From: Siphonodentalium dalli
Taxonomy: Eukaryota > Mollusca > Scaphopoda > Gadilida > Siphonodentaliidae
NCBI GenBank assembly: GCA_032622095.1
Contig: CP136061.1
Location: 87,662,983-87,726,982, forward strand
Reading direction: 5' to 3'
DNA: 64,000 bases
The stretch's first letter is position 1; the number at the start of each line of letters is the position of its first letter. This document shows positions 1-11,949 of the stretch, piece after piece. The position numbers and the translations under genes are program-made. The notes under the pieces were generated by a model. That model saw only the letters and a list, made by a program, of their open reading frames with translations. It ran no database searches and was not told the origin of the DNA.

Positions 1-226
1 TACATGTGCGTGGATATGTGCTGAATATTTGTCATCTGGATTTAGAGCTAACCTGACACCACTGTATACTCACCCTCTAACTTCTAAAACTGGGATAGGG
101 CTTATCTTCAAGGACCACCCCTGTGATTGTTTCGGAAGCAAAAAACATCCTCAGGGATAGGCTTACTGACGGGTGTATACAGTAATAAAGAAAGCACTGC
201 GCATATGATGAACATTATGTACTCAC

Positions 227-376
227 CCATAGCTTTCTGCATATGTGACATTGTCTTGCTGACGCCGCCGGTGATCGTTCCAGTGATTGAGCCGAGTAGT
301 GAGTTCTTATCAATAAAACTTGATATTCTATGGGAGGGTATGTCTGCTGGCGCTATGATGTCCCAGTCATCAAGAC
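227..376 (-). CDS. TBC1D25: TBC1D25-like coding exon 4
   Basis: 150 nt after a TTGTTTATTAG acceptor; GT completes Gly with the G left by exon 3. It encodes LDDWDIIAPADIPSHR and continues through SLLGSITGTITGGVSKTMSH to QKAM, leaving one G before a consensus GTGAGT donor at 226-221. The DDWDIIAP motif corresponds to EDWDIISP of vertebrate TBC1D25, just before the linker to the TBC domain. The next exon would need to start in phase 1 and is not confidently visible in positions 1-226. Confidence 0.88.
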
Positions 377-1071
377 CTAATAAACAAGAAATTTTTGAGT
401 CAATCGAAAAACAAATATCAAAATAATCATCCGGAAACAAATAATTTGGCGTATTCTAAGTCAATAAATGTCTATAACACCTCAGGCAAACTTCATAGGA
501 CGACCCCCATATTTTAACTTAACCTGTATTTTCTTGTGCTTAAACCACATACAAAGCTTTTTGAGTTCATCGAACAATTAATACTAAAGTAATGATTCGG
601 AAACCAAAAAATGTTGCTGGACAGACAGACAGACAGACCAGACCGACATGTTTCAAACAGTTTCATTGAAATGTCTGTGTTGTTGTTGTTGTTGGAAGAG
701 ATAAAGCACTGTTAACAAGGTTTAGCAATAACAATTCTTAGCAAATTAACCACAATCACTTAGAATGTTCCTACATGGAAACTATTGCCCATATGAACAC
801 AAATTATAAATGACCTCCCAATCATTCAAAAGTCTCTTTTAAGATTTGAAAGTAACATATAAGTGTTGAGAAATTGAATTTTTTAAACTTTCCCAGTAGA
901 TGCCCTTCAAACCGTCTCTAACATGGAATGAATGATACATCATATCCCCCTCCCAACTAACTTGTGGCACAATCAGGGTTTGAATTTGATTCTCGTACCC
1001 TCAAACTTGTGAATCAGCTTTGATTCTCGAAAAAATGGATGGTTTTTACTGAATAAAGATGATACACATAC
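377..1071 (-). other. TBC1D25-like intron 3
   Basis: 695 bp between matched splice sites. It contains a short GACAGACAGACAGAC run at 622-640 and a TGTTGTTGTTGTTG run near 675-692 (plus-strand reading), but no transposon that I recognise. It is the only short intron in the visible gene. Confidence 0.75.
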
Positions 1072-1220
1072 CTTCTTCAAACGGCTTGAGATCCACTTTG
1101 AGTTTGAGGTAAGGATCAGATGCACACTGGAATGCTGCATCCATGTCCCAGTCAGATAGCATGCTCAAATAGAGTTCTCTCCCATCACAGTCCTGAGCCT
1201 GATAACTCATTGCAAAGTCA
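1072..1220 (-). CDS. TBC1D25: TBC1D25-like coding exon 3
   Basis: 149 nt after an ATATTACAG acceptor; the first T completes the Gly codon begun by GG at the end of exon 2. It encodes DFAMSYQAQDCDGRELYLSM and continues LLSDWD-type sequence through KVDLKPFEE, with the last G starting the next codon. Donor GAAG|GTATGT. The LSDWDMDAAF and SDPYLKLKVDLKP stretches match the most conserved N-terminal block of TBC1D25 proteins. The ATG further upstream at 1249 is intronic and not a start. Confidence 0.9.
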
Positions 1221-1283
1221 CTGTAATATGAAACAACAGGTTGATGCAAAGAATTGTTGACAGTTCAGACCTTGGGGACATTC

Positions 1284-1375
1284 TTAACCCTTTCATGATG
1301 GGAGCTGCACTGGCGCAACATTAAAGATCCTGTGCCAATGCATTATTTTATATATGCAAGTCTCCCATAGGTTCA
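1284..1375. mobile_element. P-family TTAA element, truncated
   Basis: Begins TTAACCCTTTCATGATGG and contains the family motif CTGTGCCAATGCATT followed by TTTATATATGCAAGTCTCCC. The right half and right TTAA are missing. The same left end occurs at 27206. Confidence 0.55.
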
Positions 1376-1989
1376 CAAGCTTGAAAGCCATGTAAACCAT
1401 TGAGGTGATAAGCTGATAACTTTCTTCTACTTCAAAGTGACTTTCTGAGCCAACAAAACAGCAAAAGAAAGAATAGGATTCTGTAGGGTGTTTATTAATG
1501 AAAGAATGCAATTCTATAGGGTTTTTATCTGCTCATTTACTTAAAGACATGTTATGTTCTTAATTCAGTGAATAATACTGGTGAGTGAGCCCCCAGGCAC
1601 TTTGCCCACTGGCAAAATGCAGCATTCAATTAATATTATTGAAAATTCTAGCCACACCGATCATACCATTTGAGAAAACGCAACATCCAAATTGCAATTA
1701 ATTGTAAATATTTACTTCTTAAATCGGAATGAATGATTGTCAGTAAACAAAAGGCAACGATTTAATCGACGTGAGTTGCTCTATATAATTCATGTATAAA
1801 TGTCATTGTGCGCTGCCAATTTGGATATAAAATTTATGGAAATAACTACTTTTTCTGTGTTGCCATTAAATCACTCCAGCGGAGTGTTTCATATCACTTT
1901 AAGTTATTTAACCAACTCAGTAAATGGAGAATAGAACTTTCCCATGTAAACTTTTATAACTAAATTGGAAAGCCATTAGGAGTGAAAGT

Positions 1990-2243
1990 CAAGCCTTGAA
2001 ATAGTGTGCCTGTCATTTGCAGAATGAGGTCCCCAGAGGGTGAATTTAGTGATGCTACCCCGCATAGCGGGCTAGCATCACTAAATTCAACCTCTGGGGA
2101 CCTCATTCTGCTTACAACTCAGCAGAATGAGGTTCCCAGAGGGTGAATTTGGTGATGCTAGCCTGCTATACGGAGTAGCATCACTAAATTCACCCTCTGG
2201 GGACCTCATTCTGCAAATGACGGACACACTATTTCAAGGCTTG
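1990..2243. mobile_element. H-family hAT-type MITE, complete 254 bp
   Basis: Ends CAAGCCTTGAAATAG...CTATTTCAAGGCTTG, flanked by the perfect 8-bp duplication GTGAAAGT (1982-1989 and 2244-2251). Inside are two ~100-bp hairpins, each built from AGAATGAGGTCCCCAGAG and its complement, separated by a short spacer. The 8-bp target duplication and CAAG ends point to hAT transposase mobilisation. There is no coding capacity. Confidence 0.85.
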
Positions 2244-2252
2244 GTGAAAGTG

Positions 2253-2375
2253 TTAACCCTTCCATGACTGCATGGAGCTTCCTGAAAATTTGTGAAAACC
2301 CTCTGCCATTGCATTCTCTTACTAGTATATTTGCAAGTCTCCCATAGGGAGCCCCATGACCCATGAAAGAGTTAA
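2253..2375. mobile_element. P-family TTAA element
   Basis: TTAACCCTTCCATGACTG at the left and CATGAAAGAGTTAA at the right, with GCCATTGCATTCTCTTA inside: a short, partly decayed member. It lies one base beyond the target duplication of the preceding hAT-type element. TTAA borders suggest piggyBac-type insertion. Confidence 0.6.
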
Positions 2376-3019
2376 ATTGTCAAGCCAGATAAATATCCAA
2401 TTCGTTCCACAAATCAATCCTTGTGTTCCTAGTTGTACAATTTACTAGTATTTCATGCACGGCTACTTCTAACAGATAGATGGAGGTGATATTTTAACAA
2501 ATATAACATGCATGACCAGATAAACGGATGTAATCAAACTCACAACATGTTGAATGATACCTATAATAAAGCAGTGAATTACGGCAATTATTCTTATAGG
2601 TCGAATTCACTGATGACAGCATAAAAATCGCATATACATGTATGCTGAAATAGTATCCTTTATTCAGTCCTCGAAATTGGCCACGGCAATAAGCAATGCC
2701 ATGCAAAACGCCGGGGCAACATGTGGAATCTATAATGCCATTGCATTAAATTTGCTGTAGGATATTTTTCCTCATTTTGAGGGCTGCATTAATCTTAACA
2801 AAGATACAATCTAATCTAAGATATTCATTGATTTACTATCTAATCTAAGATATTTATTGATTTATTGATATTATGACGAAGAGTTTGCCATGGCAGCAGA
2901 AGTTACAAGTTATTATGGTCAGTAATCTGGATTAAGTACAAATTAAATATACATATTTTTTAAACAAGTGATCTCAAAATTGTCCATGCTTGGAGACATT
3001 CCAGACTAGCCCATAAATC

Positions 3020-3089
3020 CTTAAATTCATATACCGTTATAGTTTACTAGCTGACTTAAATTCATATACCGTTATAGTTTACTAGCTGA
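3020..3089 (+). repeat. 35-bp exact tandem duplication
   Basis: The unit starting CTTAAATTCATATACCG and ending TTACTAGCTGA occurs twice head to tail without difference, which suggests a recent slip or duplication in the intron. Confidence 0.85.
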
Positions 3090-3177
3090 AACAGGCTCCC
3101 TTAAGTGGCCCCTGTGTGTGCTTTGCACAAAATACAGACAGATCCTATTCTTTTATATATAGAGATATTTATTATGG

Positions 3178-3362
3178 TACAGTAATGCTCTAAGTAATCG
3201 ACTTCTTAACCACAGCAGAATTATGGGTAACTTTTCAGGATTTAGTCGGAAATATGGTTTGTTGCCATTCATCAGAAAGCTCTAATATTTCCGACTAAAT
3301 CTTGAAAAGTTACCCATAATTCTGCTGTGGTTAAGAAGTCGATTACTTAGAGCATTACTGTA
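3178..3362. mobile_element. M1 palindromic MITE
   Basis: TACAGTAATGCTCTAAGTAA at the left and its complement ending GCATTACTGTA at the right; the two halves pair over most of their length around a shortened centre. The TA at both borders fits a Tc1/mariner-type target duplication. Confidence 0.8.
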
Positions 3363-3559
3363 CTTTAATATATTCTCATGCATATAGATTGGACTTATTT
3401 GTTTCTAGAATAAGCTCACTGTGGACTTATACCTGTTAGTCCATTGGATGGCGGGGGCCACAGTGAAAAGACATACATGTACATAAAGAGCATACATCTG
3501 GTGCTGCAACATATCCTCGTGCAAATAGGTTCATATTGGATTTATTTGATCATCTGAAA

Positions 3560-3586
3560 TAGCCCCCCCCCCCCCCCCCCCCCCCC
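3560..3586. repeat. Poly-C tract
   Basis: Uninterrupted run of about 26 C bases. It is one of several long C or G homopolymers in the window (also near 20060, 20434, 20659, 20840, 58253). Confidence 0.9.
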
Positions 3587-3731
3587 ATAGTGAGCTTATT
3601 CAACAAACAAAATTGTATTTATTTAGCGTAATTAAATACCATACCAAATTTGTTTGAAATCGGACAAGCAGTCTGGGAGAAAAAACTGGATAGACAGACA
3701 GACATACAGAAAGAAAGATCCTACTATTTTA

Positions 3732-3970
3732 TATATATATAGTTAAGTCCATATGCAACATTCCAAACAAGATTATCAAGCAGTCAATGGTCACTATCTG
3801 CTCCCATACTGGCAGATAACCACCACAATGTCAGTTCATTTCTGCTGAATCAGACATCACAAGACCACAACTCATAAATAATTCAACAAAGTATAGCTGA
3901 ATAAAATGTTTAAACTGCCTCAATACATTTAAATAACATTCATGCTATTCTCGGTATGCATTTCTTGGAA
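3732..3970. repeat. Intron-2 segmental duplicate, copy 1
   Basis: Carries CATTTCTGCTGAATCAGAC and AGTATAGCTGAATAAAATG in the same order as copies at 4800-5240 and 7215-7570. All three are in direct orientation with perhaps 15-20% divergence judged by eye. Confidence 0.65.
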
Positions 3971-4009
3971 AGTTGAGACTCAAATCTGGACTTGCCCCAA
4001 CCCCCCAAT

Positions 4010-4797
4010 TTAACACTTTCTATACTAAATACACATTGGAGTAGTTATCCCATAGGAAATGTTCAGATAATAAGTTATTTAAAGGTGGATTATCTCTTTG
4101 TAAACATGTATTATATAGTTACCGGGGTATAAAATATTAGATCTGAATCGAAGACTCCTGTCCGGAAATGCTTCTATCGAATTATATTCATTTTATTTTG
4201 AATATTTTCTGGTCTAAAAAGGTGTGGTTGTTTAGCTAACGAACAATAGTGGTTACTGTTAACAGAGACCAGAAATTTTATTGCATAATTTTGTCACAAA
4301 TAAACGTTGATTATACTCATTATCGCTTATAACTATGGAATAAAATGATACAACCAATCAATCTGGGACATTTGATGTTCGGTACATAGCCATGGGAACA
4401 GCCTAATGCTCTATATCGCTATATGGTATCACCCGAATGGTCTGTTCTAAAAATAGACAAATAAACGGGCCCAATAAAATATATGAAATAAAATCAATGT
4501 TAATTGATAGAAGCCTTTCCGGACAGGGGTCTTCAGTTCATATTTATTATTTTATACCCACGCAACTATTTAAAATTTGTTATTTAAAGAGATAATCCAT
4601 CTTTAAGCATTAAAATAGGTAGTTTGTTGGCTTATTATCTGAATATTTCCCAGCAATAAATAGAACTTCTGAACCTATGTTACGTGTATCTGTCGTCTGC
4701 TTATTTTTCCTGAAAACATCTCCAGATCAATAATAGACCATTCCAGTGTATACTTTTATAACTGATGGAAGAATCCATTCATTATAGAAAGGGTTAA
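4010..4797. mobile_element. TTAA-bordered element with nested insertion
   Basis: Left border TTAACACTTTCTATACTAA, right border TATAGAAAGGGTTAA. Related sequences at about 24440-24695, 42928-43190 and 11140-11280 lack the inner insertion. The TTAA borders and terminal CMCTTTCTATA inverted repeat fit a piggyBac-type non-autonomous element. Confidence 0.6.
4079..4606. mobile_element. Inner TTAA element with AGRTGGATTATCTCTTT ends
   Basis: TTAA + AGGTGGATTATCTCTTT at the left, AAAGAGATAATCCATCT + TTAA at the right. Interior arms also pair (CTGTCCGGAAATGCTTC against GAAGCCTTTCCGGACAG). It sits wholly inside the outer TTAA element, so it inserted later. Confidence 0.7.
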
Positions 4798-4799
4798 AT

Positions 4800-5240
4800 C
4801 TAGTTTTCAAAAGATTGGAGGAAAACCATTTATTTTATATATTACCAGCCAAACAATGTTCAGATAATATTATAAAGATTGGAGGAAAACCATTTATTTT
4901 ATATATTACCAGCCAAACAATGTTCAGATAATATTATAAATATTGAATGACTCTTACATGTATATATATATACCTTTAAAGTTTATTAGTCCACAAAATT
5001 GAGAACAAGATTTAACAAGTAATAAAGAACAAGCTACTATTAAATTCAGTTATAGTGGCTATCACCTTCCATATTTGCATGTGACCACCACAATGTTAGT
5101 ACATTTCTGCTGAATCAGACATCACAAGACCAAACCTTATAAACAACTAAGTTATGTAACAAAGTGTAGCTGAATAAAATATTTAACTGGCTACAACTGC
5201 CCCAATACATTAACTTTCATGCCATTCCCAGTTTATAATA
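4800..5240. repeat. Intron-2 segmental duplicate, copy 2, with ~65-bp tandem duplication
   Basis: The unit beginning AGATTGGAGGAAAACCATTT is present twice in tandem (about 4812-4876 and 4877-4942). The rest aligns with copies at 3732 and 7215. Confidence 0.7.
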
Positions 5241-5475
5241 ATATAATAAATCAATTTATGTGGCCACAGAATTAAAGGCGAGACCAAATAATAATATGAT
5301 GCCAAACTTATTCTAAGGTGCTTTACATCAATGAGGTCCACAAATTAATTCTAGTAAAAACATACATGTGAAAATAGAAATGAAATAAAAACAGAATACA
5401 ATATAAATTCTAAGAAGATTGTCTCATGAGGCAATATCAACTAGAACTAAAAGGCGTTCCTTTTAGCTGTACATG

Positions 5476-6096
5476 CAGTAATGCCCGAAGTATATGTGAC
5501 CCGCCATATCAAATCCAGTCGTAAGTCGGGATTTTTTTTACCCTGTGCCAATGCATTCTCTTATATATGCAAGTCGACCATATTTTTTATCATGTTTTTT
5601 AAATAAATGTTTCTTACAATTTTTAGGACATAAAATAAAAAACATCCATTACCCTGCAGGGAGCCCCACACATATGTAGAAGCATATAGAAGAGTGTCGT
5701 CTGCTCATGTTTGTCTGGGGCTCTGTATGGGTGAAATTATAAAATTGTTAAAGAATACAAGAACAAATTATTACAATTGTAAAAAATTGTTAGGCCAATG
5801 CATTCTCTTATATATGCGAGGCGACATATGGTCGACTCGCATATATAAGAGAATGCATTGGCACAGGGTAAAAAAATCCCGACTTACAACTGGATTTGAT
5901 ATGGCGGGTCACATATGACCCTTTAACCACAGCAGAATTATGGGAAATTTTTCAGGATTTAGTTGGAAATATGGCTTGTTGCCATTCATCAGAAAGCTCC
6001 GATGAATGGCAGCTAGCCATATTTCCGACTAAATCCTGAAAAATTTCCCATAATTCTGATGTGGTTTAGGGGCTGATTATTTAGGACTTTACTGTA
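5476..6096. mobile_element. M1 palindromic MITE split by another element
   Basis: The left tip CAGTAATGCCCGAAGTA (5476-5492) is separated from the body (TTTAACCACAGCAG... from about 5922) by the 417-bp element at 5496-5912. The right end is TTTAGGACTTTACTGTA. Confidence 0.7.
5496..5912. mobile_element. GTGACCC-ended P-family element, complete
   Basis: Inverted ends GTGACCCGCCATATCAAATC and GATTTGATATGGCGGGTCAC, then GGGATTTTTTTTACCCTGTG. Inside are two AATGCATTCTCTTATATA modules, one mostly lost at the left and one full palindrome at the right. It is inserted at TA inside an M1 copy. Confidence 0.75.
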
Positions 6097-6564
6097 GGTG
6101 CACAATTACCTTGATAGAGACAATACTTCACACAGTGTGAGGGTAAACTCTCTTAAACAAACATGTTTTTAGCTCAGCCTTGAAAATTCAGTGATACGGG
6201 TCAAATAGGAATCAACGTTGTTCCATAGATACGAGAAAGCCCTGTCAGCAAACATCTTTCATTTGTTTGTTGGGATGTGTAACAACATAAGACTGTTTGA
6301 TCTGAGATTGTAACATGAAACAGGCTTATTCCAAATGAGGTCTGATATATACGAAGTTACCTTTAATATATACACTGTCGTGATTTGTGAACCATTAACA
6401 ATATCTTATACATAACCCTGTACTTGGCCTGAAGCCAGTGCAAATTCATTTATCACTTTCTGCATGCATTTGTAGATATACTGAGGCAGTCCAAACAACA
6501 AATAATCCAAATGAGATGTCACAAATGCATGAATTAATGAGTTTTTGTAGAATTTGTTTCAAGG

Positions 6565-6780
6565 TACAGTAATGCTCTAATTAATCGACTCCTTAACCAC
6601 AGCAGAATTATGGGTAACTTTTCAGGATTTAGTCGGAAATATGGCTTGTTGCATTCATCAGAAAGCTCTCGCCGAGACCTTTCCGATGAATGGCAACAAG
6701 CCATATTTCCGACTAAATCCTGAAAAGTTACCCATAATTCTGCTGTGGTTAAGAAGTCGATTAATTAGAGCATTACTGTA
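6565..6780. mobile_element. M1 palindromic MITE, complete
   Basis: TACAGTAATGCTCTAATTAA to its complement ending CATTACTGTA. Both ~100-bp arms are present (ACCACAGCAGAATTATGGG and complement) and meet at GAAAGCTCTC..GA. Confidence 0.85.
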
Positions 6781-6794
6781 TATTTCAAGGAATT

Positions 6795-6868
6795 GCCAAA
6801 TTTGTCGAATACTGTAAAGTCCTCTGAATCCTGTAAAGTCCTCTGAATCCTGTAAAGTCCTCTGAATG
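6795..6868 (+). repeat. Tandem repeat, ~18-bp unit
   Basis: About three and a half units of AAAGTCCTCTGAATCCTG follow the M1 element at 6565-6780. It is a minor satellite-like slip. Confidence 0.75.
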
Positions 6869-7214
6869 CTCATGAATCAAAACATTGCACAGAAAGTGCA
6901 AATTTCCCAATCCGAATTTAAAGTGACGCGAAACACTCCGGTTGGGTGATAAAATAGAAATGTAGAATAATCTTGCTCAAAGGATTATTTTACAAATATT
7001 ATATTCAAGTTGACAACACACACACCGTCATTCTTATATATTACTTACAATTGAGTTCGAATGATGTTTTCTATTGGAGTGATACAGTTGATAATCGATT
7101 TGTTTGAGATTTTTGGCGATGTTAGTAGAATTCTACTTTCCTCCAGTTGGCATTGCGCCTGAATACAAACTTATAAGTTTCACGCAAAACAAGTCCATAA
7201 TATGTATTTAACTA

Positions 7215-7570
7215 AAGTTTCTAGAAGATTGGAGGAAAACCATTTTTATATACCACCTGCCAAACAATGTTCAGGTAATATTATAAATATTGAATATATT
7301 GAATGACTCTTATAATTAGAACATATTCATATATATACCTTTATATAGTTTTATAAGTCCATAAAATTCAGAACAAGATTAACAAGTCATATAGAACAAG
7401 CTACTAATAAACACATAGTTTATGGTGGCTATCTGCTCCAATACTGACATGTAACCACTCCAGCATCAGTACATTTCTGCTGAATCCCAAACAAAACCAA
7501 ACCTCATAAATAGCCAAGTTATGCAACAATGTATAGCTGATGAATAGCTTATGGCTGCAATTGTCCACTA
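7215..7570. repeat. Intron-2 segmental duplicate, copy 3
   Basis: Starts AGATTGGAGGAAAACCATTT and carries TACATTTCTGCTGAATC in register with the copies at 3732 and 4800. Confidence 0.65.
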
Positions 7571-7833
7571 CAAACAGGTGATATATTGTTAAATCGATTT
7601 CTGGGTAAACGGTAATCAACAGGTTAAATATTGATAATAGCCTGAGAGCATCAAAGACAAACAATATGCCATAACTCTATTGGGATACTGGGATGCTGTA
7701 AGTCTTAATCAAATATTGTGCAACAACCCAACAATAGGTCACCAGCTGAGGTCATTGGACAGCTGACTAAAAGGTTATGATCTGAAAGCCCTTGATCAAA
7801 GATAATAGGATTTGTACATTAGTAGGAAGCATG

Positions 7834-7948
7834 TATCTGACATTTGCAGAATAAGGTCCCTCAGAGGGTTAATTTAATTATGTTACCCTGCACAGTAGGC
7901 TAGCACCACCATGTACACCCTCTGGGGACCTCATTCTGCTTAGGCCTT
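7834..7948. mobile_element. H-family MITE, half copy
   Basis: One hairpin only: TCTGACATTTGCAGAATAAG through CTGGGGACCTCATTCTGCTT. No second hairpin and no right terminus. Confidence 0.65.
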
Positions 7949-8648
7949 TAATTGTGAAAAATATGTCGAGTATCAAGCAAAATGAAAAAAAAATTACAAT
8001 CATCGATGAATTTCCAACATAATTGCACAAATTGAAATTTCAGTACATTAATAGGCCCAAAAAATATATATACCTTTGTTTTTGGTAACATGCAAGAAAA
8101 AAATAGGGGCGGTGGGGTGGCTTTTCATTTTATTTTATTTTTTCATTTTATTTTCAACTTTGCTCAAAATAAATATGAATACCCCCCAGACTGCTTCTCC
8201 TTGTTTTTAATGTACTACATGTATATTAATAATAAAACTAAGTAAATAATATTAGAATATTGTGTAATTTATTGTTTTATTGAATAAAACATGAAAAATA
8301 AGTTGGATTCGGCTGTGACCTAAATGAAGTGTGGTATAATTTCCAGTTTAACAGGACACGCGATGTGTCTGTTTTACATGGAAATGAGTCAGATTACCCG
8401 GAAAATAAAATCGGATGTTCACTAATTTTACAAAATCAATCAAACGAAAATGGTCAGGGTGCTGGAATAGGAGCAGGCGAGTCACCAAAAACAAAGGTCT
8501 GTTTTATTTCGGCCTTAAAATAAAAATGTTGTTTAAAAACAGACAATTTTACACTGAATGTATTAGCTAATATCAAAATTATGGTGAACAAAGAATTTTC
8601 AATGCCACAAGTGACTGGCTCAGATCTCAGATGCCGATTGGTATAAAA

Positions 8649-8865
8649 TACAGTATTGCCCTAAGTAATCGGCTCCATAACCACAGCAGAATTATGGGTA
8701 ACTTTTCAGGATTTAGTCTAAAATATGGCTTGTTGCCATTCAACGGAAAGCTCTCGGGGAGAGCTTTCCGATGAATGGCAACAAGCCATATTTCCGACTA
8801 AATCCTGAAAAGTTACCCATAATTCTGCTGTGGTTATGGAATTGATTACTTAGGGCATTACTGTA
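8649..8865. mobile_element. M1 palindromic MITE, complete
   Basis: TACAGTATTGCCCTAAGTAA to GGGCATTACTGTA, full ~105-bp arms. One arm shows AACGGAAAG in place of ATCGGAAAG. Confidence 0.85.
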
Positions 8866-10241
8866 TCTGTTAATAATTATTTGGTTGTCATTGGTGGAAA
8901 GGTCCATGCCTTGGAAGAATTTTATATTCATGGAAGAATTTTGATCCCAAGAACTTGGGAGGAATATGACAAAAGCAAGAATTACTGGGCATAATTCTAG
9001 GGTCCAAACCGCCAAATGCCTTTAACTCCAGAATCTAATATAATTGCAACAGACAAGCAAGGAGTATCAATACTGAAAAACCTTCAAAGAACGAGAGGCC
9101 GATCACGATCGGCAGATGTTAACCCATCCCTTGGCGATAAAAATTTAATATGATCGGATAAATGAGAGTTTTGGTGTTGAATTATAGAGTATACTGTTAT
9201 GTACTATTATAGACAAATGTACATAACACAAATTATTGGAATTTATGGGTCACTGGCATTTATATAAGAGAATGCACTGGTACAGGATCTGTAATGCTAA
9301 ACCGCCACAGCCAGCAAGTCCGTGGGTTAAATGTGTAGGTGTGCCCTGGACATGGAATACTTGGGTTAAGAGAGTCAAATTTAAGTTTACAATAATAATG
9401 TGTCCTAGTAGACAGATAAGCAACCTCACCACTGACCCATTAATATCAATTATATAGCACAGCTGTCAAAAAATCACAGGAATTGTTTATGTTGAACACT
9501 GACCTCTATTAAACCAATAACAATTATAATGATATCAGACCATCTGAAGATATAACTCTGCAGCACAGATGTCCAAGTCTACTGTTAATATCATGTGATG
9601 TTTATTGTTGAATCTTTATTTTAAATTAGATACCACAGGCTTCTTTATCAGATTATTTGCACATTGGCATAATAGACATCAGAAAATAATATAGCTTTAT
9701 CAATAGCTAAGTAGTCCAAATGCAACAGATTTACCAGTACATAACACAAGATTTTGGACCGATTTAATCAAATTTGGTGTGGTGATTCGGGGTACCCTTG
9801 GCAGAGTTATAATGGTTATAATTGTTTTTAATTATTTAAAAAATTTAAAGGGACACATTGGAAATCTTTTTATTGGTTCCAATCAGTTAAAAAATGTTTG
9901 AGTTATGGCAGAATGTGTGAATTCTAAGTAGAAAAAGGGCCATAACTCTGTAACAAAAACTCGGATCAAACCCAAATTCGAACTCGATCTGTATTTTGGG
10001 CTGATATACCCATATACAAAATTTGCTTCTGATTGGATAGAAAATGTTTGAGTTATCGCATTACACGCATTATTCTGAGAATACCGAGGTTTAACCACCC
10101 CCCACATACCAACTTGCAAAGTCTATCAATGAAGTTTACTGTACCAATATACCTGGTTGTGTGGCTTTTGTTTGTCTTCAAAGGAGGGTTTACCATTTAA
10201 TTAAGTCTGAACAAATTGGAAACACTCAACCAACATCAATT

Positions 10242-10458
10242 TACAGCAATGCTCTAAATAATCGACTCCTTAACCACCGAAGAATTATGGGTAATTGTTC
10301 AGGTTTTTGTCGGAAACATGGCATGTTGCCATTCATCGGAAAGCTCTCACTGAGAGCTTTCCGATGAATGGCAACAAGCCATATTTCCGACTAAATCCTG
10401 AAAAGTTACCCATAATTCTTCTGTGGTTGAGGAGTCGATTATTTAGAGCATTACTGTA
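10242..10458. mobile_element. M1 palindromic MITE, complete
   Basis: TACAGCAATGCTCTAAATAA to AGAGCATTACTGTA. The left arm is more diverged (GGTAATTGTTCAGGTTTTTG) than the right. Confidence 0.85.
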
Positions 10459-10672
10459 AGTCATATGTTTATTGTTCAAGCTTGCTATAATTAACAAATC
10501 TTGGCACCACTTACTCTTGACAAAGAGACCATTTACATAACAATGTGTGCCTGCTATATCTTTTGAAATATTTCTTCACTAAATACTCATTCACAAGTTA
10601 GGAAATGTTAATTTAATAAGTTCAACAAATGACCATTTGTTGAAAGCATATTATCTCAACATTTCCCAACAT

Positions 10673-11135
10673 CAAATCTGATTTTAGTGTGTCTGTCATT
10701 TGCAGAATGAGGTCCCCAGAGGGTGAATTTAGTGATGCTATCCCGCATAGTGGGCTAGCATCACCAAATTCACCCTCTGGGGACCTCATTCTGCATGGCC
10801 TCATCTGCTATGGGGACATAGACTCAGATTGAAGTTCCCAAATTTTTGGTGAATATTGTGATGTACACCCATTGGGAACCTCGATTATGCAATGTGTCAT
10901 CTGCCAATTTGGTGATATAGAGAAACTAAACTAAAAAAGAAATAGAATCTATGTGAAGAAGTTTCTATAGAAATTTCATAAAAAAGAAACTTTCCAGAGA
11001 AGATGAGGCCTAAGCAGAATGAGGTCCCCAGAGGGTGAATTTAGTGATGCTAGCCTGCTATGTGGGATAGCATCACTAAATTCACCCTCTGGGGACCTCA
11101 TTCTGCAAATGACAGGAACACAATAATCAGGCTTG
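10673..11135. mobile_element. H-family MITE, long form
   Basis: Two hairpins as in the 254-bp form but separated by ~240 bp of non-palindromic DNA (with AAACTAAACTAAAAAAGAAA). Degenerate ends CAAATCTGATTTTAG and CAATAATCAGGCTTG; flanks CCCAACAT and ACCAACAT form a 7/8 match, again hAT-like. Confidence 0.75.
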
Positions 11136-11676
11136 ACCAACATCTTTCTGCATTATCTGTTTGGTTATTTGTCGTCTGCTTGTATTTCCTGAACATCCCT
11201 TCAGATATATAATAGATAATTCCAATGTATACTTTTACAACTGAATGGAATAATTCATTCAGCAGTGAAATGGTTAAAGGCTGAAATTAGGTCAGAATTG
11301 ATCCCCGAGTTGAATCCCGTGACTGTTAGTAACATATGGCAGCTGTTTTTATATATAATATCAATATTGATCCACTCATTTCAACTCAATCCATGGGCGA
11401 ACAAGAGAATTCACTCCAACTGCACCCACACGTATTGAAAATCAAATTTAAATAGCTGGATAATGAAACATGAAAGGAGAGTACATACAAACATATAGCT
11501 TCCATATACAAATATAAGGAATGGAAGTTTGACTAGTTCTATCACAGCTAGTGCATAAAGATACATAATCCAATTTAATGCCCCTAAATTACTGTTTCTT
11601 CGGCTTCGTGGGTGAAAAATATGTTATTCGAGTCGAGGAATCCAGACACCAAAGCTGATATTTAATATATGTTATA

Positions 11677-11881
11677 TACAGTAATGCTCTAAGTAATCGA
11701 CTTCTTAACCACAGCAGAATTTTGGGTAACTTACATGGATATGGCTTGTTGCCATTCATCGGAAAGCTCTCGGGGAGAGCTTTCCGATGAATGGCAACAA
11801 GCCATATTTCCGATTAAATCCTGAAAAGTTACCCATAATTCTGCTGTGGTTAAGAAGTCGATTACTTAGAGCATTACTGTA
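11677..11881. mobile_element. M1 palindromic MITE
   Basis: TACAGTAATGCTCTAAGTAA to AGAGCATTACTGTA. The left arm has a small deletion after GGGTAACTTA, while the right arm is intact. Confidence 0.85.
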
Positions 11882-11949
11882 TCACCACCTCTAATATTTG
11901 GCGGCCTGATAAAAATCAGCTAACTTTGTAATAGTATAGACATGCACTG

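Noticed and set aside
74-160. Possible fifth TBC1D25 exon on the minus strand (acceptor at 122-121, strong GTGAGT donor at 73-68)
   Set aside because: Continuing in phase 1 from exon 4, both candidate acceptors lead to TAG within 13-30 codons before the donor, so it cannot be coding as read. Only weak resemblance to the next part of the protein.
8329-8523. 64-codon ORF as a possible exon
   Set aside because: No similarity recognised and no good splice sites at its borders.
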